Both the position numbers and the translations under genes were made by a program. From NCBI RefSeq assembly GCF_034702125.1, contig NC_085868.1, positions 43,024,047 through 43,088,046 of the forward strand: DNA of 64,000 nt. The letters run 5' to 3'. Shown in pieces: positions 1-12,870 of this stretch (positions are counted from its first letter, which is position 1; each line of letters opens with the position of its first letter). Under the pieces are notes generated by a model. It was not told where the DNA came from. It made no database searches and saw only the letters and a list, made by a program, of their open reading frames with translations. Origin of the DNA: Engraulis encrasicolus (taxonomy: Eukaryota > Chordata > Actinopteri > Clupeiformes > Engraulidae).

Positions 1-156
1 GTCCCTTAATTACAACCTGCTGAAATGCAAAAAAAAACCCTGATGTTACCATGCATCATAGACCAGAACGGGAAAGCGGGGCGGGACAGGAACTATTTTT
101 ACTCGTGGTGCAGAAAATATATGGAAACAGACCTGTCCTTCCACACCAACATGGCG

Positions 157-837
157 TTAGTTGGGTGGTAGCAGCGCAGGAGACGGCTCTGTGCCGTGCT
201 GCATTTGGAAGATAGAACTCGAGCGGACTTTTGACAGCGGCGGCCAGCAGTGTCCCGTTGAAATCAATGGCAAAGTAGCAAATAGCATTGGCTGTAGGGG
301 GGATTTTGAACAGGCTTGGCCGCACACACCGACACTGTTGGTGTGAATTAAAGGCTGAGTAGAAGAACTCACTACCCGATACTCGGCTAAAGGACTTCCA
401 TGTTCTCGCTGACGCCATGCCATGCTCTTGTGTGTATCTGACCTAAAAACCAAGGTAAACAGGCCATAATAGTTCACCTTCAAAGACCCAACCCTAATAT
501 TGTCCACAAGTAACTTGTCATTTGAATTGGCCATTATATACGACACATGTGTTCTCAGCCTACTTACGAATTGTATGACATTTAACATGAGATGGCAATT
601 AAGCTGCAGTTGTAATGGGCTTGTATAAAACAGCATATAACACTGTATGTATGTGCGTCCGTGTGCATGTGTAAAGCAAGTACATGCAATGAAATGAGCA
701 GGGGGCTGAATGAGATTCAAGACCAGCCCAATGCTGATGAGTTTTTTTTTTTTGCATGATTCAATTCGCCATAGCATGATGCCATGACAACCTACATGCC
801 AAGCAACAGCCCACGCAAATCGCCACTGAACTTTCAT
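157..837 (-). other. Long open frame, unrecognised, probably not a gene
   Basis: This is an uninterrupted minus-strand frame of about 226 codons, the longest outside microsatellites and retroelements. I recognise no domain. A second overlapping frame at 56-418 is also open, which argues for a stop-poor stretch rather than a gene. The first half of the translation contains a lysine run from a poly-T tract and looks non-coding. The part from an internal ATG near 530 is more protein-like but matches nothing I know. A host exon, an old repeat or chance are all possible. Confidence 0.15.
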
Positions 838-1123
838 ATTTGTCTGTAGAGGGAGAGGTGGGGAAATGAGCGTATTGGATCACTCATTGCAGAAAGGCAC
901 ACGGTACATAACTAATACCTCCATGTGATTACCAGCGTGGCCCCTTGCCCGTTCATTTACCCTTTCTCACTGATTGATGATTGTAATTTAAATACCCTCT
1001 GGAATCGATAGGTACATGCGCCCATCCGCTTGACCGATGTCACCAGGACGTGAGAGATAAATGGAGCCTGGGTTACATCCTTTGTCTCCTCTTCGTTCTT
1101 GTCTCACGTGAACTGTACATGCA

Positions 1124-1129
<6 letters not shown>
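838..1129. other. Anonymous sequence
   Basis: Single-copy-looking AT-rich DNA. No frame, repeat or RNA signal was recognised. Confidence 0.4.

Positions 1130-1215
<86 letters not shown>
1130..1215. repeat. (AG)n microsatellite
   Basis: About 43 uninterrupted AG units. The apparent Arg-Glu frames across it are microsatellite artefacts. Confidence 0.97.
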
Positions 1216-1217
<2 letters not shown>

Positions 1218-1273
1218 CTCACATGGCTGCAGCTTTGGACCTAGACATGCCTTGGAGGACGCCTAGGCTTTGT

Positions 1274-1274
<1 letters not shown>

Positions 1275-1318
<44 letters not shown>
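1275..1318. repeat. (CA)n microsatellite
   Basis: About 20 CA units with one CG interruption near the start, 60 bp from the preceding AG array. Confidence 0.95.
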
Positions 1319-1319
<1 letters not shown>

Positions 1320-1945
1320 TACACAGACACACCTACACAAATATGTGAATTTAAATGAACCATGTCAGCAGTTAGACATTTGGCCTCTGTGTCTGATTGC
1401 AGTTGCCCTGGAAGGCTGGCGACAATCCTGACATGCCCTCTGTCATGTTCACGGCTTAAACTCTTCTTGCCACACAAAAGGGAGAGACAGTTAACCTGAC
1501 ACACCACGTTCACCTTTCTACCAGCTGCCTGTCACACTGGATTCGTATCATGCACACTTAAATCCAGAGTTGTATTAAGGAGAAGTAGAAGTAGGCTACT
1601 CTTACAGAGGTAATTACAACAATAGAAGCATCTTTAAGAGTACTTCTACTTCTAATTTATACAAATCTGCTTCAATCCTTGTCATGTCACTGAACTCCTG
1701 TCATCCTCTGGGCAAAAGAAAAAAAGCCTGGCTAACAACATGGAAGTACTTTTCAAAGGTTGTCTACCTGAGGGTGAGTGCAAAAAGTTTTTTTTTTTAA
1801 AAAGGTCTACTACATTTATTACAGAATGGACATCATGTACCTTGAAGTAAATTAAGACCATGATGGAAGACTAGTTCACTATTTTTAAAAAAAGGAAACA
1901 GCTTTGCTTGAGGGGGACTTCTCGGCTGTTCAGTGTTGCTTTCAG
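1319..1945. other. Anonymous sequence with a small hairpin
   Basis: No gene is visible. A short imperfect inverted repeat built on AGAAGTAGAAGTA pairs 1581-1604 with 1634-1653. Confidence 0.4.
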
Positions 1946-2093
1946 GGCCGCTGACAGCTTTTGCTAGGCCCAGGACAAAGTCATCTGAAAGGGCCCCCCA
2001 TCCAATACATACAATGTAATGGAAACCCAATATTGGGCCCCCTCTCTAACAGGGCCCGGGACAATTGACCCCTTTGTCCCTCCTGTCGGCTCA
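1946..2093. repeat. Dispersed repeat family B, copy 1
   Basis: A G/C-rich segment containing GGGCCGCTGACAGC, then CCCAGGACAAAGTCATCTGA, then GGGCCCC blocks. The same order recurs near 8.05, 20.5, 30.6, 56.9 and 60.0 kb, in both orientations. It has no coding capacity. I infer a non-autonomous dispersed element. Confidence 0.75.
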
Positions 2094-3238
2094 TCAGTGC
2101 TGCTTTTATGTAAACCCTTGGGAACCACTACAGCACTATGCTGTGTGCTGCTGTGTATTATTATGCTGTGTTATTTTGCTGTAGTGAAATTGAACTTGCG
2201 TTTGAAGGGAGGACAGAGAGATTACCATGCAGGAGACTACTCTTGCATTTTTGTAGACGTGTCATCAGTTTGAAAATCGAACATGGTGTGTCACCAGTAA
2301 GGGAAAGGCTAATCTTCACATACAGTGGAGTTGGACCTCTTGTCCATCTGGACAGAATGAAAAAGGCTCCTTGATCAAGCTACAGTGTAACTGTCCACAT
2401 GAATGTGATTGTTGTTCAATTAAAGAAAAATAAAGGGGAAGACAAAACATCTTGCTTTTTTTGACCATCTACAAAGACAAGGCAGAGTTATTTATTCACA
2501 GACGGACGGACGGCTGGGCGGACGCACGCACGCACGCACGCACAAACATCACATGCACTTGGAGCATCTCAACCAGATGGACTGAAATACTTGGCAGAGG
2601 ATCAAATGACAAATGAACTGCTTGCTCAGGGCGTCTACAGCACGTAGCGGCTAAACAAACAGGGTGGTTTCACCTGACACGACTGTCTAATTTCCAAATT
2701 GCTGCACAGGAAGAGGTTAAATCTTCTTTCTTGTTAATGTCTCTTAATACGAAGTATTTCAGCCGTACAACCTAAATGAAGTGTTGTGAAAAAGTTCTGC
2801 TGTAGTTTAAAACAAAACGATAAACTATGTGAAGCACAGCACTAGATTGCTCAAAGTAGAAAAAGAGATAAAGCACGTGCACACATTAGCACTCACCAAA
2901 CGTATTGATAATTTCATGGTATGATAAAGTACATAACCGTCAGAAACGTATATAGAGTCCATTTATGATACCAATTTACTGTAACCGTTGAACGGTGCTC
3001 ACATCAGCAACATTTGTTACCCTTTTTTACATCATCGTAAAATGTTACTGTTGTTTGTGCTACCTAGGAAAACATTTGAAGGAATTAATCAGGGCCAGTC
3101 CTGGTGCGCTGGCAGAGGTAGACAGTGTCAGAGTCTCATGTCAAATTACCATCGATGCCTAATGGCGATGTAGCTTAGACGATTAGACTCAATAACAGGT
3201 TTGAACACAGGCCTGTCTGTGTCTCTGAATCTCTGAAG
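2094..3238. other. Anonymous sequence
   Basis: No gene is recognised. It contains a short degenerate (ACGG)/(GCAC) tetranucleotide tract at 2501-2545; the remainder is AT-rich. Confidence 0.4.
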
Positions 3239-3362
3239 CTACACAGCAAAAAATGTGGTGTTATTTCAACTCTTAGAGCGAACGCTGCAACCAAATACAA
3301 TCTAGAAGATATTAAATTGGCTCCCGTAGTGTTGAATTGACACTGTATTTACTACTGTGTGG
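3239..3362. mobile_element. MITE, ACACAGTAAAT family, degenerate copy
   Basis: The ends are inverted (CTACACAGCA... and ...TTTACTACTGTGTGG), with internal inverted GTGTTA/TTGAATT blocks. The copy at 13321-13434 is cleaner, and the ends of the 57279-59360 element carry the same motif. No TSD was identified. Confidence 0.55.
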
Positions 3363-4824
3363 TGAAAAAGATGCCATAGGCTGCTTTGGTCTTCAGATGC
3401 TGGAGCCACGCACCATTCATCCTCTGGCCGCATGGCAGGACAGCATCTTGAGGTGATTAATGAGGTTACCACCATCGAGGAGAAAACTAAATTGTCTCGG
3501 CAAAGCAGTAAGATGGCTGCCAACCCCACAGGAGGAGCTGTAGTATTCCCTTACAGCATTTTGCTAGAAATTAAAATGATAGGTACAATATGGACATTGC
3601 GCTGCTAGCTGTTTGAATTACATTGATATACTTACTGCTTTTTATCAGCAAAGCATTGAGTAATTACACCGTCAACAACAGCTACTACCTGCATTGAAAT
3701 TGAGGTAATTGTGCCTTCATTGTGTGTGTTAAGAATAGCTGTTCACAAAAATCAATAAAGTTATCCCAAGAGCCAATTAGAATGCTAAAATATACGCAAA
3801 CAATCCTCCCCATTTAGTAAATAGCAGACTACTGGGATTGCTTTTGTCAGAGTTCTTAATTAAACACATGTTGAGCTCCTTTAACAATTGCTGTCAATAT
3901 CTTTCAAAATGCAATCTTTTGATAATGCCTGAGCATAAAAAATGCTTAATGGACACGTTGCCTTTAGCCAGCCCTGGAGGGACATACCTGCAGGCCTATT
4001 CCAATGCAAATGTGCAAAAATGAATGGTACTCTGTCATCTCAATTATTCATGTGTTTGCTCAGAAATCCACCCAGATTTGCAAACAATTTGTATTAAATG
4101 CCTGCTCTAATTTCATCCCTCCAGGTTAGTCCATTTTCACACTTAAAATCCAACCCTATCATCTCCGTTTTTTTTTTGTTCTTGGTACCTCCGTATATTT
4201 CTCTTGACGTAATCTATTAGTTTTTGCTGTGCATTGGATGGGTGCCAAAGGTCAATCCCCTAGCCAATTGCCTATTAGAATATGCAACTCCTTGGCAATG
4301 TGTTTGGGTAAGACCCATAATCATTGTCTTTGGCACATCAGTGGGGTATCTTGTACAACACGGCTGTGTTTTCCATTAAAATCCTTGAGACATGTGTTTA
4401 AGTACCCCGGCACACTGCCAATCAGCAAACATCTACCAGGTGATAATCACGAAAAAGAAAGAATAAACACAGGGAAAAATAAGACCTCCATATCATTTAG
4501 GCACCATGACTAATTTTCACAATGGATTTCTGCGTTTAACTCCAAATGTTTTAATTGCTGACCTGTAAAGATGTTGTAAATACCATCATTAGAGCTGTGG
4601 TTCCCCAGGCCAAATAATAGGCTACTATGAGTTGCCGAGGCAAGTCATTGAGTGCATTCCAATATGCGGACTCCCGTTCTCCACTTGTGCTTGCAGCCTC
4701 TCGTTTTGCTGGCTTGAGGTCAGAGAAGCTCATGGTGAGCTGTCAACACTCCTTGGACACGATACAGCATCTCTTTTGGACAAAATCACACAGGAGGCAG
4801 GTATTTTGTTAGTGAAATACTGTA
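3363..4824. other. Anonymous AT-rich sequence
   Basis: No coding exon is recognised; short chance frames only. A segment near 4650-4720 (ATTCCAATATGCGGACTCC) recurs around 57148-57170, so part of it is an old dispersed repeat. Confidence 0.4.
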
Positions 4825-4990
4825 TTGCCTGTATTCTGATAGGCCTACAGCTCGACATAGCGCGACTCAGTCGTCACTTTTTGCTCTTCCATTGAGCTGT
4901 GTCATGCCCAATCGAAAAGCAAAAAGTGGTGGCCGAGTCGCGCTGTGTCGAGCTGTAGGACTATCAGAAAACCGGCAGTGGAAAAGGGGC
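4825..4990. mobile_element. Hairpin MITE, CTCGACACAGCGCGAC type, copy 1
   Basis: A near-palindrome. The left arm reads GATAGGCCTACAGCTCGACA and onward, and the right arm is its reverse complement ending in CTGTAGGACTATC, with a short centre around 4890-4910. A second, rearranged copy lies at 62649-62803. No ORF. Confidence 0.75.
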
Positions 4991-5382
4991 ATATGGGGGC
5001 TTTTTTGTGCATGTCAAATGGAATGGGGGCTCTGTGCGTCTGATTTGTCTTTGTCCATTTATGCAGGTTGTGATCCAAAGCCAGGTTCATCGCTCACGGC
5101 TGGTGCCTTGAGCTGGTGGCAGAGGAGAATCGAAATAGCTGAAATGTGGCAATGTGACGGGAGAGAGAGAGAGAGAAATAGAAATGTGGATGAAAAAGAC
5201 TTTGCCATCAAATATAATTGATTCCCACAAACCATCAATAAAGTGTTCTGATTCAGCGTGGTGACTTGCATCAGCAAATTCTCAATCAATTCCACATAGT
5301 AGAGTCAACTCATGTAAGATGAAAAGTGGTGATGGCTTCGCATGGTTTGTGTGCAAGCGTGTGTGCATCTCTGGGTACATAG

Positions 5383-5998
<616 letters not shown>

Positions 5999-7480
5999 CT
6001 AGTTTTTTTTCATTACCTCCGCCAGGAGGTTATGTGATCGCCTGGGTTTCTGTGCAAGGAACAGGGGAGAGACTGCCGCCAGCTCAAACACCAAGTGCAT
6101 TTCACCTAAAAAGTTGATCATCTGCAGGCAGCCTTCATCCGCAGGCAGTAATCAGTCCCGTCAAATGATTTACCACCGCTACCAAAATTATTCAATTTCT
6201 GATGTGTGTGTTATCATTGCTGTTGCGAGAAGGACAGTGACCACCCCCGCAGATCGCTTGGTTCACAATGGTGTCGAATTAATTACGTTGTCAAAAAATA
6301 TGGAATATGTGATCGTGTTGTTGTGGACTGTGACTTAGGTTCACAATCCTGTCGAATTAATTAGGCTACCGTTGCCAAAATAATTTATGACTCTAGGTCT
6401 ACGTTCACAATGCTGGTAAAATTCATTACATCCCATTCGCTACATTTAAAGATAACCCCAAGTTCTTTGCGAGATGGACAGGGATCAGAAAGCCCGAGAG
6501 CATGCATAATGGTCGAGCACCGGCATATTCCTCACGGGTGAGCCTGCGCCATTCTAAACAGTAAGGAACAGGGTGGGACCGTCTCCTTTGACGCCAGCTC
6601 CCACACCAGTGCTGCTATCAACCTAAAAAGTTGCTCATCAGCAGGCAGCCTATAACCTGCTACACCCTCGTTGAAGTTAACAAACAATCATGTAAAATCA
6701 ATCCGCTGCCTAAAATATGTGTGAAGTGGAAGTGAATTGTTGCGAGATGGACAGTGACCACCGCAGATCATTTTGGTTGACAATGTCGAATTAATTGGGT
6801 ACCATCGCCAAAAATATGGAATTTGTGGCTGTGTAAGTTCACAATGCTGGTCAAACACCCCCTTCACTAAATTTAAAATCAAGCCCAGTTGCGAGATAGA
6901 CCACAAATTCCGACAGCAATGCCCGTGGACTGATTAACGGTGAATAGTGATTTGAGGAATGGGGGGAAGCAAATGTCGCTTCAACCGACAGCGCCAAGAC
7001 CAACCAGTGGCCCATGAGAACGATGCATATACCATCGTAGGCAAAAAAGAGGCCTTACCCTTCTGTAGTTGTTTCAGTTTTGTTGGTCAAAATCATTACA
7101 TTCCCTTCATTAATTAGGCTCTATCAGCGCGTGATCACAAGGTTTCAAAGCAGGTAGATTTTGCAAATGACTGAACTGACATGAAGGCGTAAGCCGAAAC
7201 GTTGGTCGAATTAAATGTACTGCATGAAGTTCTGAGTGTGCGACGACCATTCTTTTTCAAGTTGAGTCTAATTGTCTGCCGTACGCACCTCAAACGGTGT
7301 GCGTTTACTGAAACCCGAAGAAAGACTTTGCAAATGACTGAACTGACATGAATGTGTCATTTTGAAAGTTCTGAAAGGAATATAGTCGTTCATATTGGCA
7401 AAGTGATTATTTTTGTCCATTATCTAATTATGCCATGCCTGGCGGAGGTATGTGATCTCGGAGCACTTTTCTAGTTTTGG
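5999..7480. mobile_element. Degenerate ~1.5-kb dispersed element
   Basis: The ends share the inverted core ACCTCCGCCAGG (near 6016, and as CCTGGCGGAGGT near 7440), each flanked outward by a CTAGTTTT-like string. Inside are two related segments, roughly 6110-6480 and 6600-6920, that repeat CTAAAAAGTTG, the GCAGGCAGCC block, GGACAGTGACCACC, GTCGAATTAATT and TTCACAATGCTGGT in the same order. No transposase frame is visible. The family is inferred; the two ends may also belong to separate copies. Confidence 0.5.
7160..7352. mobile_element. Nested 141-bp insertion with 26-bp direct repeats
   Basis: An identical 26-bp string beginning TTTGCAAATGACTGAACTGA occupies 7160-7185 and 7327-7352. The 141 bp between are unlike the surrounding repeat and contain AAGCCGAAACGTTGG and ACCCGAAGAAAGACT. 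Long direct repeats of this kind are typical target-site duplications of LINE-machinery retrotransposition, so this is probably a short retroposed sequence inside the older element. Confidence 0.7.
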
Positions 7481-7918
7481 ATATGCAACTATCATTGTGT
7501 ATGGTAGGACTGTCTGCTTGCACATATGGACAGAGGCTTTGCATATCCCAACTTATTGATCACTCTGATTTGAAATGTTCTTCAGCCACCTGTACCCCTG
7601 CATACTGTATTTAGCACAAGGCTCCCCATTGGTGTGCTGCATCACCTGTGTCTGGTGGGAGAATTGGAAAAATCATGGTGGCCACTGTGGATTATAGTGT
7701 ATTAAAACATCTTTAGTTTAGCACTCATTATTTGGATTTTAAAGATCAAAGTGAGAAACATGTATTGTGTATTGTAGTATCTGAATTAGGAAGCCACAAG
7801 AAACATGCTTCAAAGAACACATCCTCTTAGTCATACACTATATGGTCAATACCCTGTTCAGACTTCTTCTACATCTTTGGCTAATTCATTGCATAGCCGC
7901 TATACAGAAATGCTTGGG
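7481..7918. other. Anonymous sequence
   Basis: No gene or known repeat recognised. Confidence 0.35.
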
Positions 7919-8045
7919 GTAGCCATAGTCCCATAATGCACGCTGTTCCATCTGTGGAATGCTGTAATAGCCATTGAAAAGTTAACTTTCACAGTACTAC
8001 AGTACTATGACATAACACAAAGCCTTTAGCAATGCACTATGACTT
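7919..8045. mobile_element. Dispersed element family D, copy 1 (degenerate)
   Basis: It resembles 33340-33520 and 43719-43893: AATGCACGCTGTTCCATCTG, then a CATTGAAAAGTTAA block, then ACTACTATGAC-like sequence. It is the least complete of the three copies and lacks a clean CCCCTTAA end. Confidence 0.55.
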
Positions 8046-8103
8046 GGGCCCTTTCTTATGGCTTTGTCCTGGGCCCAGCCAAAGCTGTCAGCGGCCTTGC
8101 AAG
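8046..8103. repeat. Dispersed repeat family B, fragment
   Basis: Only the GGCTTTGTCCTGGGCCCAGC...AAAGCTGTCAGCGGCC part is present, abutting the family D copy. Confidence 0.65.
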
Positions 8104-10430
8104 CAGGACAAGTGTTCGTAAGATGTAGCATTAATATCACCAACACCAACCTTACATAAATGAAAAATTAAAAAGAAGGGGCAAATTTAAACACATTTGT
8201 GTCCATTTGTGCCTAATTTCCATCTCAGGAACCCAGCAAAAATGCCTTCCTATGCTTTATTTTTACTCCCTAACTCTCCAGTCTGCATTTGAAACCAACT
8301 GTAATCCTGATGCCTTAAGATGAATTGACTGCGACAGCAGATGTGATTGAATCAGTGCCTTGTAACAAACGGTTATCAATCCCCATTCCCTCGCAGCCTG
8401 TTAGTGAAGGGGATTTGCCGGGTAGACATGTCCACCAACTAAACAGAATCAATACAATATTTGCTTACAAATCAAATTCCCCCAAACATGATTGCCTATT
8501 TATTTAACTTCCACTCATTTCTACTCCGAATTACATTCATCAAAGTGGTTGACCCAAGTAGCTGCGTTTGGAATGCATTTGAGTTACGCTGGAAAGGGCA
8601 GGCCTCATGTGCTGTTGTCAGTGGTTCAGCAGCCCTATGCTGTGATCTTCCATTCCATCACCTAACCCCCCCTGTCCCAGAGCCATACAGAGAACAGAGT
8701 TACGCGATTGGAGGACCAGGAATTAAATTGCAGCCCCGCCTTTCAACGAGATAAGGTCGTGCCTAAAACGGCTGTCTTCCCATAGACTCAACATAGAACC
8801 ACCACATTAACAGCCAAAAGTAAGGACTAACGAACTATACTGCGGGGTAATCACCACGAATATGTAAACTATCAACTGTCTTGGTGGTGATAATCACAAC
8901 AGTTTTACCACCTGTGATGTTTATCTGAAGTTATTACTACGAACAGCACGTCTTGTCATATTCCCTGCATTGCATCGCATTGCATTTGCTATGTGCTACG
9001 CCCACTACTAGGCACTAACATTCGAAACGCAGAGCAGTACTGAGAAGCTAAAACAGCTAATTTTGCTAATGAGGAAGTCGGCCCTAGCACACAGCGGAGA
9101 TTGCCTGACTCTGTTCTCTGTATGGCTCTGCCCTGTCCTATCTCTCCTTTTTATGGCAATGGAATCAACCTGGGTCGGCCGTGTAGCAGACGAATGCCCG
9201 TTAAGCCATGGTAGGGCCGCAATGGGACCTTTTCAAAGGAGCAAGGATAAGGGAACAGCATCATCAGTAAACATCTCATAACAATAGAGCCAATCACCTA
9301 GAACCACTCTACTTAACATTGATGAGCTGCATGCCATGCTGAGGGCCATTTAATGTGGGTCTGCTGTTAGAGTGTTAGAAAGTGCCCTGTGCTCATGTAT
9401 CTCTCAATTATAGCTATATAGTAAACTGAGGCCCATCAAATGTAGCTTAGATGAAAAAAAAACAATGGATGAAGGCATTGGGGGTGGACAACACATTTGA
9501 CTTCCAATGCATGCTTTGAGTGTAAACCAACTGCACTAACAACGCGTTTCAGATCAGCAAATGCAACACTTGTCAAATTGAACCCGACTTCTGGTAATCA
9601 CCCCTCTGACGTCCACACATCTATATTAATACAGATAGAGAGTCAGATCATTTAGCAGGTTGAGCAGATACCAATAACGATGAACCTCTGTGCCAGTAGG
9701 AAAGTCATGATAAGGGTCTGTGGCTCAGCTATCACCATATCACTCAACAAAAAATGGAGTTTCTGAGTGAGAGGTCAGCACACTTAAAATCCTTTTTGTT
9801 TTCTCTTATTATTTCATAAATGGATGAAATAATAAAATAGAAAATACAGTCTGCCTGCATGTGATAAACAGGTGCACACCAGACCTTATCACTAGGTCAT
9901 ATGGAGAGAGGAAGGACAAGAGTTATTGTCTTCCCTATAAATGCAAAGCACTGTCATGCGTGCTCTGTGCAAATGAGTTGAGCTAGGTGAAATTTTAAAT
10001 GGAGGGGTGTGGAGATCAGATCAGCCTCACCCAGCCAATAGAAGTCCTCGTTTTCGGTGCTTATTAAAAGCTCGGCTAAGCACAGTGCCAAAGCACCAAT
10101 AGTGTATGGTCTGACTCATTGTGACTGCGTGACATGACAGATGTTCAATATCCTCTATCATTAAGTGCAGTGGCATGGCCTGCTATTGAAGGGAAACAGG
10201 CTGATGTAATGTCCAAAAACACCTGGAGTTCCTCATGTACTGTAGATTGGTGACCTTGATCAGTTTTTGTGATCAAGCATGTGAACATTGTTTTTAAAAA
10301 GACAAAGTGAAAAAACAAAAAAATCAAAAAAGCAAAAGCACAACTTCATAATATAAATCACATGAGCTTCCATCCAATGCAGTCAAAATATTGTGTGTGT
10401 ATATATAGGCCTACCCAGGTCAAAAAAATG
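8104..10430. other. Anonymous AT-rich sequence
   Basis: About 2.3 kb without a recognisable exon, RNA gene or strong repeat. The string GCACACTTAAAATCC near 9780 recurs near 55368, so a short piece is repetitive. Confidence 0.4.
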
Positions 10431-10510
10431 TGTACTTAAGTGTACTTTAAATATATTTAATTTTCTGAAAGTATATTTTAAGTACACTCTATTTATCAAG
10501 TACAGTACTT
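10431..10510. mobile_element. Short AT-rich inverted repeat
   Basis: TACTTAAGTGTACTTTAAAT pairs with TATTTTAAGTACACT across a short AT spacer. This resembles the small AAGTGTACTT MITEs of fish. No TSD was established. Confidence 0.45.
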
Positions 10511-10677
10511 AACCTGGAATATATACAGCTATAAAATAAACCAACAACATTTTGAATTATTTATAAAGCATTTTCTATGATTGCATAAATATTAACCTTA
10601 TATTAAAAAATATGAATGTGAAAAAAACTAAATACAGTAATATTAACTACAAGTTCAATTTCGTAACACAAACGTGC

Positions 10678-11400
10678 GTCCTGCGGGGTGACATGTAAGT
10701 CAGGTTTGTGGACGGGCAGCTGCAAGGCCAACTACAAGGTTCTCAAAGACAGGCTCCTAACCTCCTAGTTATACCTCAGTTATTGGAAAGTGGTGTGGAA
10801 GTTTAAGGTGACTATTAACCTCTTAATATGACATATTGCAATGTTTCTGTCACACAATACTTAGGTTCATTTATGGTGTCCCGTGGTGTGACTGCTCTTA
10901 TGGATGGAAAAAAAGTTTTTTTTTTAAGAGTGAAAACACATATTAAGGTTAAACACAATATCATTATCTAGTTAGCATGAGCTCGGAGGTCAGTCACGAA
11001 TACAAAAGGATTGAAAAGGCCACAATGCGGTGACTATCCTGTGGTGTGACTTCATGTCCTGTGGTGTGACATGCTTAGGCATTATGTTACTCAATCCTCA
11101 CTTATTTTTCATGCAACACGCAAGGGTATAAGGATGCAGGAGATTTATTTGTCACATTCACACAATTATTACAAGTAATACCGTGAAACCATGCCGTGAA
11201 ATCACAGTTGTCTGCCAGTACGATGCATAGGAGTGTGTGGGTGGGGGTGTGGGTGCAGGTGGGTAATAGTGTGTGTGTGGGGTGGGGATTAAAGGAACAA
11301 TAGCAGAAAGAGCATTGGGGGTATGTTTGTGCAGAATATTAATCATTTTATTGTATCTTACAGACATGTCACACCAATTATGTCACACCGCAGGACATAT
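10678..11400. repeat. Region bounded by and containing GTCCTG(T/C)GGTGTGAC motifs
   Basis: GTCCTGCGGGGTGACATG begins the region, CCGTGGTGTGACTG and two CCTGTGGTGTGAC copies lie inside (about 10880, 11040, 11058), and inverted copies (ATGTCACACC, TGTCACACCGCAGGAC) close it. The inverted termini suggest a degenerate TIR element. The motif also resembles the T-box half-site, but I take that as coincidence. No ORF. Confidence 0.45.
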
Positions 11401-12610
11401 TTTCCCAAAAATGGCATAAATTAGGCGAAATTGTACGGACCACTAACATCCCCATTTTTTTCTAGTTTTTTCCAATTTTTCCACCCATTTTTTCAGGAAT
11501 TGGAATATGTTTCCTCCTTTAAATGTATTACGGCCTTAACCGTCAACCACCCATTTGCACAATGTACTTGCTGTACCACATTCCTGCATTCTGCTCACCT
11601 ACCTGCTTACACAGCCAGCTGCTAGGTTTTTGAGGCCCTAGGCATAACTGATCAGGAGGCCCCCTTCATTACTAAATAATAATAATAGTAATATGTTTTT
11701 TAGTCTGGCTCAATTTAGGAGGTCCTAATTTTGAGGGCGAAGTGGTTGAGGTCCTAAGCGCTCTGCTTACTCTGCTTATATCTAGCGGTGGCCCTGTACA
11801 CAGCAAATGTGTTTGCATGGCAAGTCACTGGATGTCTTTCTTTTTCATATTACTTCACTTTGTTTTATTTATTCATTCCTCTTCTTAAATCTGTTTTTGG
11901 TCATTAGCAAAAAAAAAGTGAGCTGCATGATTCTACCTCTTGGGTTTGATATTCTTGCTTCCGTCGTCGACAGCAGTTAATTTCATGCAAGTCATTCATC
12001 AGCCAGATGTTTCCAATCAGTCACAAGATTACGCAGCACCTAGCGCAGTAAATGGGACTTTATCAGTCATGAAAAAGGTTTGTATGCTAAAGCTGCCAGC
12101 CCCTTGCCAAGATAAATTGAATCCCAAGGGAAAAGGGAGGCCTCTTTACTAATGTTAACGTGATAAAAAAAAAGAATTTTATTAGGGCACCAATCAAAAA
12201 CTCCAATGTATTAAGTACTTTTTTTCACTGCCCTAAGTAGCGGGAGGCGCCGCTTTAATGAGCAGCCCTGGTCACCCCCTCCTACAGTACGATGCCGGGG
12301 TGGGCTGGAGATGTGTGCTTGTGAAAGTCGATATTCACACACTTTTTAAAATATTTGATTTTATATTGGAGAGCTGTTGAAGTGTTACTTTCCTGAGTCA
12401 GTACAGGGAAAGTAAATAAATACATGAATAAAGAAATGGTCTGAATAAATAAATAATTATCAGGTGGATAGTTCAATCCCATAATCAATAGTTGATAATT
12501 AATACGGATGTTTAGGCATAAGGGCAGCTTAATCTAACTCATTAACCAACTACATGGGAAATGATACTTAGAGATGATGATGCTTACAGGAGGGCATTCA
12601 TACATGTATA
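11401..12610. other. Anonymous sequence
   Basis: No exon is recognised. An old repeat piece around 11620-11800 has GGCCCTAGGC and GGAGGTCCTAA blocks. Confidence 0.35.
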
Positions 12611-12654
12611 CTCTCTTTCACTCTCTCTCTCTATGACACTCACTCGCTCGCTCG

Positions 12655-12715
<61 letters not shown>

Positions 12716-12750
12716 TCACTCACTCACTCACTCACTCACTCACTCACTCA

Positions 12751-12829
<79 letters not shown>

Positions 12830-12870
12830 TCACTCACTCACTCACACACTCACACACTCACACACACACA
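12611..12870. repeat. Compound (CT)/(CTCG)/(CA)/(CTCA) microsatellite
   Basis: Alternating CA and CTCA arrays in the order CA, CTCA, CA, CTCA, CA, about 260 bp in total. The long Thr-His/Ser-Leu-Thr frames across it are artefacts. Confidence 0.95.

Noticed and set aside
1127..1348. Arg-Glu and Thr-His repeat proteins across microsatellites (also 5310-5682, 12561-12893, 21685-22170, 24510-24927, 29720-30107, 34767-35271, 42721-43144 and others)
   Set aside because: The frames exist only because dinucleotide arrays lack stop codons; peptides are pure array translation with unrelated tails.
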